Shown piece by piece: positions 34,114-42,063 of a stretch of 64,000 nucleotides of DNA. Below the pieces are notes generated by a model that was not told the origin of the DNA, made no database searches, and worked only from the letters and a program-made list of their open reading frames with translations. The stretch covers positions 2,108,001 through 2,172,000 of the forward strand of contig NZ_QTJP01000001.1 of the NCBI RefSeq assembly GCF_003391115.1, in the 5' to 3' direction. The position numbers and the translations under genes were made by a program. Within the stretch, counting starts at the first letter, position 1; the number at the start of each line of letters is the position of its first letter. The DNA is from Sphingomonas crusticola (GTDB lineage: Bacteria; Pseudomonadota; Alphaproteobacteria; Sphingomonadales; Sphingomonadaceae).

Positions 34114-35931
34114 GTGGATAAACCGAAGGTGCTGCACGGTGTCCTGCTGGGTGCAGGAACGGCGGCGCTCTTTCTGATCGGCGCCTATGGTAGCCATCTG
34201 GTTGCGTTGCAGAGCAGCGGGCTGGAGGCGTTGTGGCCCAGCAACGCGATCGTGCTCGCCCTGCTGATCCTCGCCGGCCGCGATCGTCCGGCGGTGCTCG
34301 CCATCGCCGTGGGCCAGCTGGCAGGGGGCATCCTGCTTCACCTGTTCCGCGATGATCCGGCATTGATCACGCTCACGCTGAGCGTTGCCAATGTCGTCGA
34401 GAGCCTGCTGGTCTTCGCTCTGCTTCAGCGTATCCGCCTCGGCCCGGGGCTGGTCGACCGCGTCGGCGATTTCTTCTCGTTCGTGATGGCCTGCGCGACT
34501 GCCGCGATGGTTTCTTCGACCCTCGGTGCGCTCGGCTTGTGGCTGGGACATCGGGTGCCTTTCTGGGACGCCTGGCAAAGCTGGTATGTCTCGGGCGTGT
34601 TGAGTCAGCTCGTCGTCACGCCGGCGATTGTGGTGATCGCGGACATCGTACGTGGGCGCCGCATGCGTGACATCTCGATCGCGGCCGGCGCCGAGCTGGT
34701 GGCACTATTGGGATTGATTGCGGCGGCGACAATCTACGTTTTCTTTCAAAGGGGGGTGCCCTCCACCTTCATCGTTGCTCCCTGCGTGCTGCTCGCGACC
34801 TTCCGCCTGCGCGCCCTCGGGGCGGTGGCCGGCGTCGCCATTGTCGCGATCATTGCGGCATGCGCGACGGCAGCGGGCCATGGTTCGATTGCCCATCTGC
34901 TGCAGCGGCCCGGCGACCAGGTATTGCTGTTGCAGACCTTCATCGCGACCCAGCTGCTGACGGCATTGCCGGTCGCGGCGATCCTGGCCGAACGCGATCT
35001 GCGGGCGGAAGAGACGCGCGCTTTCGCCGAGCATTTCCGCTCGGTGGTGGAGAATATCGGCGAAGTCATCTTCCGCATCGATAGCCACGCGCGCTGGACC
35101 TATCTCAATCCGGCGTGGGAAGCGCTGACCGGGCGACCGATCGCGACAAGCCTGGGCCGCTCGTGGCTGGAGCTGGTCGAGCCGAACGCACGCGCCGGCC
35201 TGGCCGAACGTACCGCTGCGGTCTTGCGCGGCGAGGATCAGTCCACGCGCCGGATCGTGCGCATGGAGATGCGGGAGGGGCTCCGCTGGGTCGAATTGTT
35301 CATCCAGGGCTTGCATGACCAGGACGGCCGTATCGCCGGCGCGACCGGCACGCTGCGCGACATCGACGATCGCAAGCGAATCGAGGAGCATGTCATCACC
35401 GCCAAGCGCCGTGCCGAGCAGCGCGCCCGCGAGGCCACCCTCCTGGCCTCGACCGACGAACTGACCGGAATCGCCAATCGTCGCGCCTTCATGAGCCAGC
35501 TGGAACGCGAAATTGCAGGCGCGATGGAATTTGGGTGGCCGCTCGCCGTCGCCATTTTCGACGTCGACCATTTCAAGCTGGTCAACGATTGTTATGGCCA
35601 TGCCGTCGGAGATCGCGTGCTGCAGCTGATCGCCGCACGAGCAGCAGCGGTAGTGCGTGGCGGCGACATGGTCGGCAGGCTTGGCGGCGAGGAATTTGGT
35701 ATTCTCATGCCTGGCGCTGCGCGCGAAGAAGCGACCTTGGTTGCCGAACGGCTGCGGGAGGCGATGGAGGCGGCCGCCGATGGGGACGATTCGTTACCGA
35801 AGGTAACCGTGAGCGTCGGGATTTCGATGCGGGAATCCCATAGCGATGCCGCGAGTCTGCTCATGGACGCCGACATGGCGCTCTATGCAGCCAAAGGTGA
35901 GGGCCGTAACCGGGTGCGCGTGGCCGCCTGA
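34114..35931 (+). CDS. MASE1-PAS-GGDEF diguanylate cyclase
   Basis: Inner-membrane protein that probably makes cyclic di-GMP. 605 residues. Residues about 5-300 are a MASE1 sensor with around eight membrane segments (LEALWPSNAIVLALLIL is the family mark). A PAS domain follows at about 305-430 (HFRSVVENIGEVIFRIDSHARW). The GGDEF domain is C-terminal; its active site is GGEEF at residues 524-528, which should be catalytic. RGGD at 515-518 is a canonical inhibitory RxxD site, five residues before. No EAL domain is present. It starts with GTG 34114. Confidence 0.93.
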   Translation: MDKPKVLHGVLLGAGTAALFLIGAYGSHLVALQSSGLEALWPSNAIVLALLILAGRDRPAVLAIAVGQLAGGILLHLFRDDPALITLTLSVANVVESLLVFALLQRIRLGPGLVDRVGDFFSFVMACATAAMVSSTLGALGLWLGHRVPFWDAWQSWYVSGVLSQLVVTPAIVVIADIVRGRRMRDISIAAGAELVALLGLIAAATIYVFFQRGVPSTFIVAPCVLLATFRLRALGAVAGVAIVAIIAACATAAGHGSIAHLLQRPGDQVLLLQTFIATQLLTALPVAAILAERDLRAEETRAFAEHFRSVVENIGEVIFRIDSHARWTYLNPAWEALTGRPIATSLGRSWLELVEPNARAGLAERTAAVLRGEDQSTRRIVRMEMREGLRWVELFIQGLHDQDGRIAGATGTLRDIDDRKRIEEHVITAKRRAEQRAREATLLASTDELTGIANRRAFMSQLEREIAGAMEFGWPLAVAIFDVDHFKLVNDCYGHAVGDRVLQLIAARAAAVVRGGDMVGRLGGEEFGILMPGAAREEATLVAERLREAMEAAADGDDSLPKVTVSVGISMRESHSDAASLLMDADMALYAAKGEGRNRVRVAA

Positions 35932-35934
35932 CCG

Positions 35935-37401
35935 TTAAGGCCGCGACGGGGTGCTTTTCGGCGGCAGCGCCTCGACCAACTGATCTCCGCCCAATGTCCG
36001 ATAGAGATCGACCAAATTCTGTGCCTTGGTCAGCCGCACGTTCACGACCGTCTGGCGCGCGGCATAGAAGGTGCGCTGCGCGTCGAGCGTGTTCAGGTAA
36101 GGGTCGACGCCCTCGCGGTAGCGCGCGCTTTCCAGGTTGAGCGTATCCTGCGCGGCCGTGACGTTAAGCTGGTCGGCCTGCATCTCAGCCTGGATCGTGC
36201 CACGCCGGGCGAGGGCGTCGGAGGCTTCGCGGAAGGCCGTCTGGATCGCCCGTTGATAGGTCGCGACGTAAACGTCGCGTTGCGCCCGTGCGTAAGCCAA
36301 ATTGCCGGCATTGGCGCCGCCATCAAAAATCGGCAGGCTCGCCGATGGCGCCACTGTCCAGCTGAACGCCCCGCCCGTGAACAGGCCTGACAAAGCCGTG
36401 CTGGCGAGGCCGGCGATGGCAGTGAGCGAGATGCGCGGGAAGAATGCCGCACGCGCGGCACCGATGCGGGCGTTGGCTGCGCGCAGCTGATATTCGGCCT
36501 CGACCACGTCGGGACGGCGCAGCAGGATCGTGGAATCCAGCCCCGCCGGCAGCTCCGCCAAATTGCCGTCGGCATCCTCGATCGCGGCGGGCAGCAGCGT
36601 TTCCGCCACCGGCGCGCCGACCAGCAATTGCAGCGCATTCATGTCCTGCGCCACCAAAGTCATCTGGCGGGCGCGATCCGCTTGGGCGGTGGCAAGCACG
36701 GTTTGCGCCTGGCGTAAGTCGGTGCGCGGCGCGACCCCGCCATCGAGCCGCAATTGCGTAAGGCGGACGGTCGTCTGCGCACTGTTCGCAGTGTCTTCGG
36801 CGATCAGCAGCAGGCTGCGATCGGCCGCAAGGGTCAGCCAGGCGTCGGCGACATCGGCGACCAGCGTCAGCCGGGTCGCGCGAGCGGCCGCGTCCGTCGC
36901 CAGATATTGGTTGAAGGCCGAGCGGGAGAGGCTGCGCAGCCGGCCGAACAGGTCGATCTCCCACGCGGTGGTGCCGGCCTGGAGTTCATAGCTGGTGGTG
37001 CGGCGGGCATTGCCGCTGCCCGTTTCGCCGCTGCCCGTGCCGCCTGTCGCACCATTGCCCTGGCTCGTCCCACGGCGGGTGGTGACGCCGGCGCTGGCGT
37101 CGACCTCGGGCAGGATCGTCGCGCGCTGGACGCGGTACAGCGCACGCGCCGATTCGATATTGGCCAGCGCCACCCGCAAGTCCTGGTTGTTGACCAATGC
37201 TTGCTCGATGATCGCTTGCAGCCGCGGATCGCGGAATATGTCGCGATAGCTCACGCTCGGCAGCGCCGCCTCCGTCTGGCGCAGATAGGCGTGGCCGGCC
37301 GGCCAGCTTTGCGGCACGGCCGGCGTCGGCCGCACATAATGCGGATCCATGCTGCAGGCCGTGAGCGCGCTCAGCGCAAGGAGAGCGGCAGCGCGCTTCA
37401 T
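35935..37401 (-). CDS. RND efflux outer-membrane channel lipoprotein (NodT/OprM family)
   Basis: Outer-membrane factor of a tripartite drug-efflux pump. 488 residues. It has a lipoprotein signal (MKRAAALLALSALTAC, lipobox Cys at residue 16) and two OEP repeats of the TolC fold. Family marks are SYRDIFRDPRLQAIIEQAL, NNQDLRVALANIESARALY, TTAWEIDLFGRLRSLSRSA, GAPVAETLLP and LLRRPDVVEAEYQLRAANARIGAARAAFFPRISL (in segments). The ATG overlaps the stop of the pump gene by four bases. It is the last gene of the adaptor-pump-channel operon. Confidence 0.95.
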   Translation of the reverse strand: MKRAAALLALSALTACSMDPHYVRPTPAVPQSWPAGHAYLRQTEAALPSVSYRDIFRDPRLQAIIEQALVNNQDLRVALANIESARALYRVQRATILPEVDASAGVTTRRGTSQGNGATGGTGSGETGSGNARRTTSYELQAGTTAWEIDLFGRLRSLSRSAFNQYLATDAAARATRLTLVADVADAWLTLAADRSLLLIAEDTANSAQTTVRLTQLRLDGGVAPRTDLRQAQTVLATAQADRARQMTLVAQDMNALQLLVGAPVAETLLPAAIEDADGNLAELPAGLDSTILLRRPDVVEAEYQLRAANARIGAARAAFFPRISLTAIAGLASTALSGLFTGGAFSWTVAPSASLPIFDGGANAGNLAYARAQRDVYVATYQRAIQTAFREASDALARRGTIQAEMQADQLNVTAAQDTLNLESARYREGVDPYLNTLDAQRTFYAARQTVVNVRLTKAQNLVDLYRTLGGDQLVEALPPKSTPSRP

Positions 37402-40400
37402 GCCGGCTTCCGCTGCGGGGCACCGTCGCCGTCGGTGCCATCCGCTGCTTCCTTGTGGCGGCCGCGAAACAGTTTGCGGACGAGGACGAAGAATAACGGG
37501 ATGTAGAAGATCGCCAGCATTGTCGCCGTGAGCATGCCGCCGATCACCGCCGTGCCGATTTCGACGCGGCTGCGTGCGCCTGCCCCGGTCGAGATGGCGA
37601 GCGGGAGCACGCCGAAGATGAACGCCAGACTGGTCATCAGGATCGGCCGCAAACGAACCCGGGCCGCTTCGAGCGCGGCGTCCAGCGGCTTCTTTCCCTG
37701 TTTCTCGGCCTGCTCTGCGAATTCGACGATCAGGATCGCATTCTTGGCCGAGAGGCCCATCGTCGTCAGCAGGCCGACCTGGAAATAGATATCGTTCTCC
37801 AGGCCGCGGATGGTCACTGCCAGCACGGCTCCGATCAGACCCAGCGGCATGACCAGCATCACCGCCAGTGGGATCGACCAGCTTTCGTAAAGGGCGGCGA
37901 GGCATAGGAATACAACCAGCAGCGACAGACCGTAGAGGATCGGCGCCTGTCCGCCGGAAAGCCGCTCCTGATAGGAAATCCCCGCCCACGCGACCGATAC
38001 TCCGGGCAATTTACCGGCAAGCTCGGCAATACGGTCCATCGCGTCTCCAGAGCTTTTGCCCGGCGCCGCCTGGCCCTGAATTTCGAACGACGGCGATCCG
38101 TTGAAGCGCGTCAAAACATTGGGTGTGGTGCCCCATGCTTCATGCGCGAAGGACGAGAAAGGGGACATGGTGCCGGCCGCATTGCGCACATACCATTGGC
38201 CGATATCCTCGGGCCGTGCGCGGAAGGGCGCGTCGCCCTGGACATAGACCCGCTTCACGCGGCCACGGTCGACGAAGTCGTTGACGTAATTGCCACCCCA
38301 AGCGGTCGACAGCGTCGCATCGACATCGCTCTGGCTGATGCCGAGCGCGCCGACCTTTTCGGAATCGATGTCGATCGACAGCGAAGGCTGATCCGGCAGG
38401 CTGTTCATGCGCACCGACGCGAGGCCGGGATCGGAGCGCGCGTCGGCCATCAACCGGTTCAGGCGATCCTGGAATTCAAGGCGGCTGATCCCACCGGTAT
38501 TGAGAAGCTCCATGGTGAAGCCGGTGGACTGGCCCAGTCCGCGCACCGGCGGGGGATTGAGCGCGAAGAATTCGGCATCGCGCAATTGCGCGCCGAGTTT
38601 CTGGGTCGCGCGCCGCGTGATCGCCTGCGCGCTATGCTCCGCGCCCTTGCGGTCGTCCCACGGCTTCAGCGCGAGGAAGCCGCGGCCGACATTCTGGCCG
38701 TTGCCCGACTGATTGGAGCCGATCACGGTGAAGATCGCCGCAGTCTCCGCCTTCTCCGGGCCGGTGAAATAAGCCTCGATCGCCTTGGCGACTTGCAGGG
38801 TCCTGTCCTGGGTCGCGCCCGGCGGCAGCGTATATTGCAGCTGCGCGAAACCCTGGTCCTCGGTCGGCAGGAAACTGGTCGGCAGCCTGATGAACAGCAC
38901 GACCAGCAAGGCCAGGATCGCGCCGAACACGAGCATCGCAGCGAGCATGCGGTCCACCAGCCACGCCACCGCGGCCCGATAGCGTTCCGACGTGCGCGCA
39001 AACCAGGCGTTGAACCGGTCGCCATAATCATGCGCCTTGCGCACTATGACATTGCCGTTGGCGCGGCCTTCCTTGTCCGGCCGCTTGAGCAGGGTTGCGG
39101 CCAGTGCCGGCGACAGGATCAGCGCGACCAGCACCGACAACACCATCGACGACACGATCGTGATCGAGAATTGGCGATAGATGACGCCGGTCGATCCGCC
39201 GAAGAAAGCCATCGGCAGGAACACCGCCGAGAGGACGAGCGCGATCGCGATCAGCGCGACGTTGATCTCGCTCATCGATTTCACCGTCGCATCGCGCGGC
39301 GAGATGTCGGGTTCCTCTTCCATCACGCGCTCGACATTCTCGACCACGACGATCGCGTCGTCGACCAGCAGGCCGATCGCGAGCACCATGCCGAACAAAG
39401 TGAGCGTGTTGATCGAAAAACCGAACGCCGCCAGCACGCCGAACGTGCCGAGCAGCACGACCGGCACCGCGATCGCCGGGATAAGGGTCGCGCGCCAGCT
39501 CTGCAGGAACAGGAACATCACGATCACGACCAGGATGATCGCCTCGATCAGCGTCATCACCACGTCGTGCACCGACAATTTGATGAAGGCCGTGCTGTCG
39601 AGCGGGAAGGCGTAGGTGTAGCCCTCCGGGAAAGCCTTGGCGCTTTGCGTGATCAGGTTGCGCACCAGTTCGGATGTCTTCAGCGCATCCGCCCCCGGCC
39701 CGAGCGAGACCGCGATGCCCGCGCCTGGATGGCCGTTCAGCCGGCTGAGGCTGTTGTAATTCTCAGCGCCGAGCTCGACCCGGGCGACGTCTTCCAGCAG
39801 AACGTTGGAGCCGTTCGGCTGCGCCTTGACCACGATCTTGCGGAATTCGTCGACCGACGTCAGCCGCGACCGCGAGGTGACGATCGCGTTGAGCATCTGG
39901 CTCGACGGCATGGGCTGCTGGCCGACCTGACCCGCGGAGATTTGCGTATTTTGCGCCTGCAATGCCGCCGTGACATCGCTTGGCATCAGCTGGAAGCTGG
40001 AAAGCTTGTAGGGATCGAGCCAGATCCGCATCGCATATTGCGTGCCGAAGACGTTGACGTCGCCCACCCCGGGGACGCGGCCGATCGCATCCTGCAGGTT
40101 GGAGACGAGATAGTCGCTGACGTCGATATTGGTCGATTTGTCGGTCTGATCGTAAACCGAAATCACCATCAGGAAGTCGGCGTTGGATTTGGTGACGACC
40201 AGGCCCTGCTGCTGCACCTGCTGCGGCAGCCGCGGCAGCGCCTGCTGCACCTTGTTCTGGACCTGAACCTGCGCGATGTCGGGATCGACGCCTTTGTCGA
40301 ACGTGACGTTGACCGTCACCTGGCCGGCGGCATTCGACGTCGACTGGAAATACAGCATGCCGTCGATGCCCGTGAGCTGCTGCTCGATCACCTGCGTGAC

Positions 40401-40583
40401 GGACGATTCCAGCGTCGATGCGGACGCGCCCGGATAGTTGGCGCGGATATTGACCTGCGGCGGCGCGATGTCGGGATATTGCTCGACCGGCAGCGTCAGA
40501 ATGCCGCCGATCCCGAGCAGCATGATGATGATCGCGACCACCCAGGCGAAGATCGGGCGATCGATGAAGATTCTGCTCAGCAT
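37398..40583 (-). CDS. RND multidrug efflux pump, HAE1 family (AcrB/MexB-like)
   Basis: Proton-driven inner-membrane pump, 1061 residues, exporting drugs and other toxic compounds. It starts MLSRIFIDRPIFAWVVAIIIML with twelve membrane segments arranged 1+5, 1+5. The proton-relay segment GLLVDDAIVVVENVERVMEE holds the paired Asp, and the second half has GLLTTMGLSAKNAILIVEFA. The periplasmic docking and porter domains are full length. I place the start at ATG 40583, the family-typical MLSRIF start. It is four bases after the adaptor gene. Confidence 0.96.
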   Translation of the reverse strand: MLSRIFIDRPIFAWVVAIIIMLLGIGGILTLPVEQYPDIAPPQVNIRANYPGASASTLESSVTQVIEQQLTGIDGMLYFQSTSNAAGQVTVNVTFDKGVDPDIAQVQVQNKVQQALPRLPQQVQQQGLVVTKSNADFLMVISVYDQTDKSTNIDVSDYLVSNLQDAIGRVPGVGDVNVFGTQYAMRIWLDPYKLSSFQLMPSDVTAALQAQNTQISAGQVGQQPMPSSQMLNAIVTSRSRLTSVDEFRKIVVKAQPNGSNVLLEDVARVELGAENYNSLSRLNGHPGAGIAVSLGPGADALKTSELVRNLITQSAKAFPEGYTYAFPLDSTAFIKLSVHDVVMTLIEAIILVVIVMFLFLQSWRATLIPAIAVPVVLLGTFGVLAAFGFSINTLTLFGMVLAIGLLVDDAIVVVENVERVMEEEPDISPRDATVKSMSEINVALIAIALVLSAVFLPMAFFGGSTGVIYRQFSITIVSSMVLSVLVALILSPALAATLLKRPDKEGRANGNVIVRKAHDYGDRFNAWFARTSERYRAAVAWLVDRMLAAMLVFGAILALLVVLFIRLPTSFLPTEDQGFAQLQYTLPPGATQDRTLQVAKAIEAYFTGPEKAETAAIFTVIGSNQSGNGQNVGRGFLALKPWDDRKGAEHSAQAITRRATQKLGAQLRDAEFFALNPPPVRGLGQSTGFTMELLNTGGISRLEFQDRLNRLMADARSDPGLASVRMNSLPDQPSLSIDIDSEKVGALGISQSDVDATLSTAWGGNYVNDFVDRGRVKRVYVQGDAPFRARPEDIGQWYVRNAAGTMSPFSSFAHEAWGTTPNVLTRFNGSPSFEIQGQAAPGKSSGDAMDRIAELAGKLPGVSVAWAGISYQERLSGGQAPILYGLSLLVVFLCLAALYESWSIPLAVMLVMPLGLIGAVLAVTIRGLENDIYFQVGLLTTMGLSAKNAILIVEFAEQAEKQGKKPLDAALEAARVRLRPILMTSLAFIFGVLPLAISTGAGARSRVEIGTAVIGGMLTATMLAIFYIPLFFVLVRKLFRGRHKEAADGTDGDGAPQRKPA

Positions 40584-40587
40584 CGGA

Positions 40588-41838
40588 TCAGCCGCCGCTG
40601 CTGCTGGAATCGCTCCTGGCACCCTTGTTTCCGCCGGGCGGCGGCAGCGGCTTGGATCCGGCCGGCACCGGCCTTATCGGCTTGCCGGGTTTGACCTTGC
40701 TCAATCCCTCGACGATCACGCGGTCGCCCGGCTTCAGGCCGGACGTGACCAGCCAGTTCGCGCCGACCGTCTGCGCGGTCTCTACGTTGCGGGTGACCGC
40801 CTTGTTGCCTGGGCCGACCAGCATCACCGTGGCCTTGCCCTGCGGATTGCGGGTGATGCCGGCCTGGGGCACGAGAATGCCCTGTCTGGTGGTCGCCTGG
40901 CTGAAGGTTGCGCGCACATACATGCCCGGCAATAATAGGCCCTGCGGGTTGGGGAAGCGCGCGCGTAGCGTCACCGCCCCGGTCGAGGGATCGACCATTT
41001 CTTCCGCGAACTGGACCCTGCCGGCATAGGGATAGGCGCTGCCATCCTCGAGCTTGAGGTGGACGACTGCGGAAGAGGCGACCGTCCCGCCCGAGGCGAG
41101 CGATTGGCGCAAGGCGATCAGGTCGGCGCTCGATTGCTGGATATCGACGTAGATCGGGTCGAGCCGCTGGATCGTCGTCAGCGGATCGGTTTGCGCGGCG
41201 GTGACGAGCGCCCCGGTGGTGAACAGCGAACGGCCGATCCGCCCCGTAATCGGTGCGGGCACCCTGGTGAAGCGCAGGTTGATGCGCGCCGTCTCGAGCG
41301 CGGCGGCGTTCTGGGCGACCGCAGCGGCGGCCTGGCGCGAGGTGGCGACGGCATCGGTATAATCCTGCTGTGCCACCGCCTGCATCGCCGCCAGCGGTTT
41401 GTAGCGCGCGGCCCGGGCGGCCGCGGCCTCGCGGCTCGCTTCGGCCGAGCGGAGGTTGGCCTGCGCCTGGTTGGCGGCGGCGCGATAAAGGCTCGGGTCG
41501 ATCTGGTAGAGCGTCTGCCCCTGGTGGACGATCGCGCCCTCGGTGAACAGCCGCGCCTGGACGACGCCCGATACCTGCGGCCGCACTTCGGAGGTTTCAA
41601 AAGCAGCGGTACGCCCGGGCAATTCGATCATCAGCGGAACCGACTGGGCCTTCACCTCGATATAGCCTGCCTCCGGCGTCGGCGGGGGCGGGGGCTTCTT
41701 CTCGGCGCATCCGGCAACACAGAGCGCGGCCACGATCACCAGGCCCGCGGCTGCGCTTGCGCCGCGACGGCGCGCGGCCGCCGCCGTCGTGACGAGGCAT
41801 GGGAAAGGCGGCAAAGGCTTGGACGCGCGGCTGATCAA
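40588..41838 (-). CDS. RND efflux periplasmic adaptor (membrane fusion protein)
   Basis: Periplasmic adaptor of the same efflux system. 416 residues. A hydrophobic segment ends with the lipobox-like CVAGC, giving a lipoprotein anchored at Cys. The mature part has the biotinyl-lipoyl motif GVVQARLFTEGAIVHQGQTLYQID, a long alpha-hairpin (residues about 110-165), then RVPAPITGRIGRSLFTTGALV and the beta-barrel with YVDIQQSSADLIALR. The C-terminal tail is Pro/Ser/Gly-rich. The start is uncertain: TTG 41838 gives a long N-terminal extension, and I see no strong ribosome-binding site. First gene of the operon, divergent from the hybrid kinase. Confidence 0.92.
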   Translation of the reverse strand: MISRASKPLPPFPCLVTTAAAARRRGASAAAGLVIVAALCVAGCAEKKPPPPPTPEAGYIEVKAQSVPLMIELPGRTAAFETSEVRPQVSGVVQARLFTEGAIVHQGQTLYQIDPSLYRAAANQAQANLRSAEASREAAAARAARYKPLAAMQAVAQQDYTDAVATSRQAAAAVAQNAAALETARINLRFTRVPAPITGRIGRSLFTTGALVTAAQTDPLTTIQRLDPIYVDIQQSSADLIALRQSLASGGTVASSAVVHLKLEDGSAYPYAGRVQFAEEMVDPSTGAVTLRARFPNPQGLLLPGMYVRATFSQATTRQGILVPQAGITRNPQGKATVMLVGPGNKAVTRNVETAQTVGANWLVTSGLKPGDRVIVEGLSKVKPGKPIRPVPAGSKPLPPPGGNKGARSDSSSSGG

Positions 41839-42063
41839 GATGGTTGTAAGTCCTGGCGGGCATCAACGCTGGGGGAGGGCTGAAAGCCACTGCGCATGCC
41901 CGTAGCGAATGCGGCTCGGCTTCGCCAGCGCTTCCGCGCGGATTTCCAATATCTTGCACCGATGAGCAGAGAGGAGGCGGCAGACTGATCCATTCAGCAC
42001 GATGTCGACTTTCTATCGCCTTGCGCGGCGGCTAAGGCTGGCCCGGTAGACGGGGGACAAAAG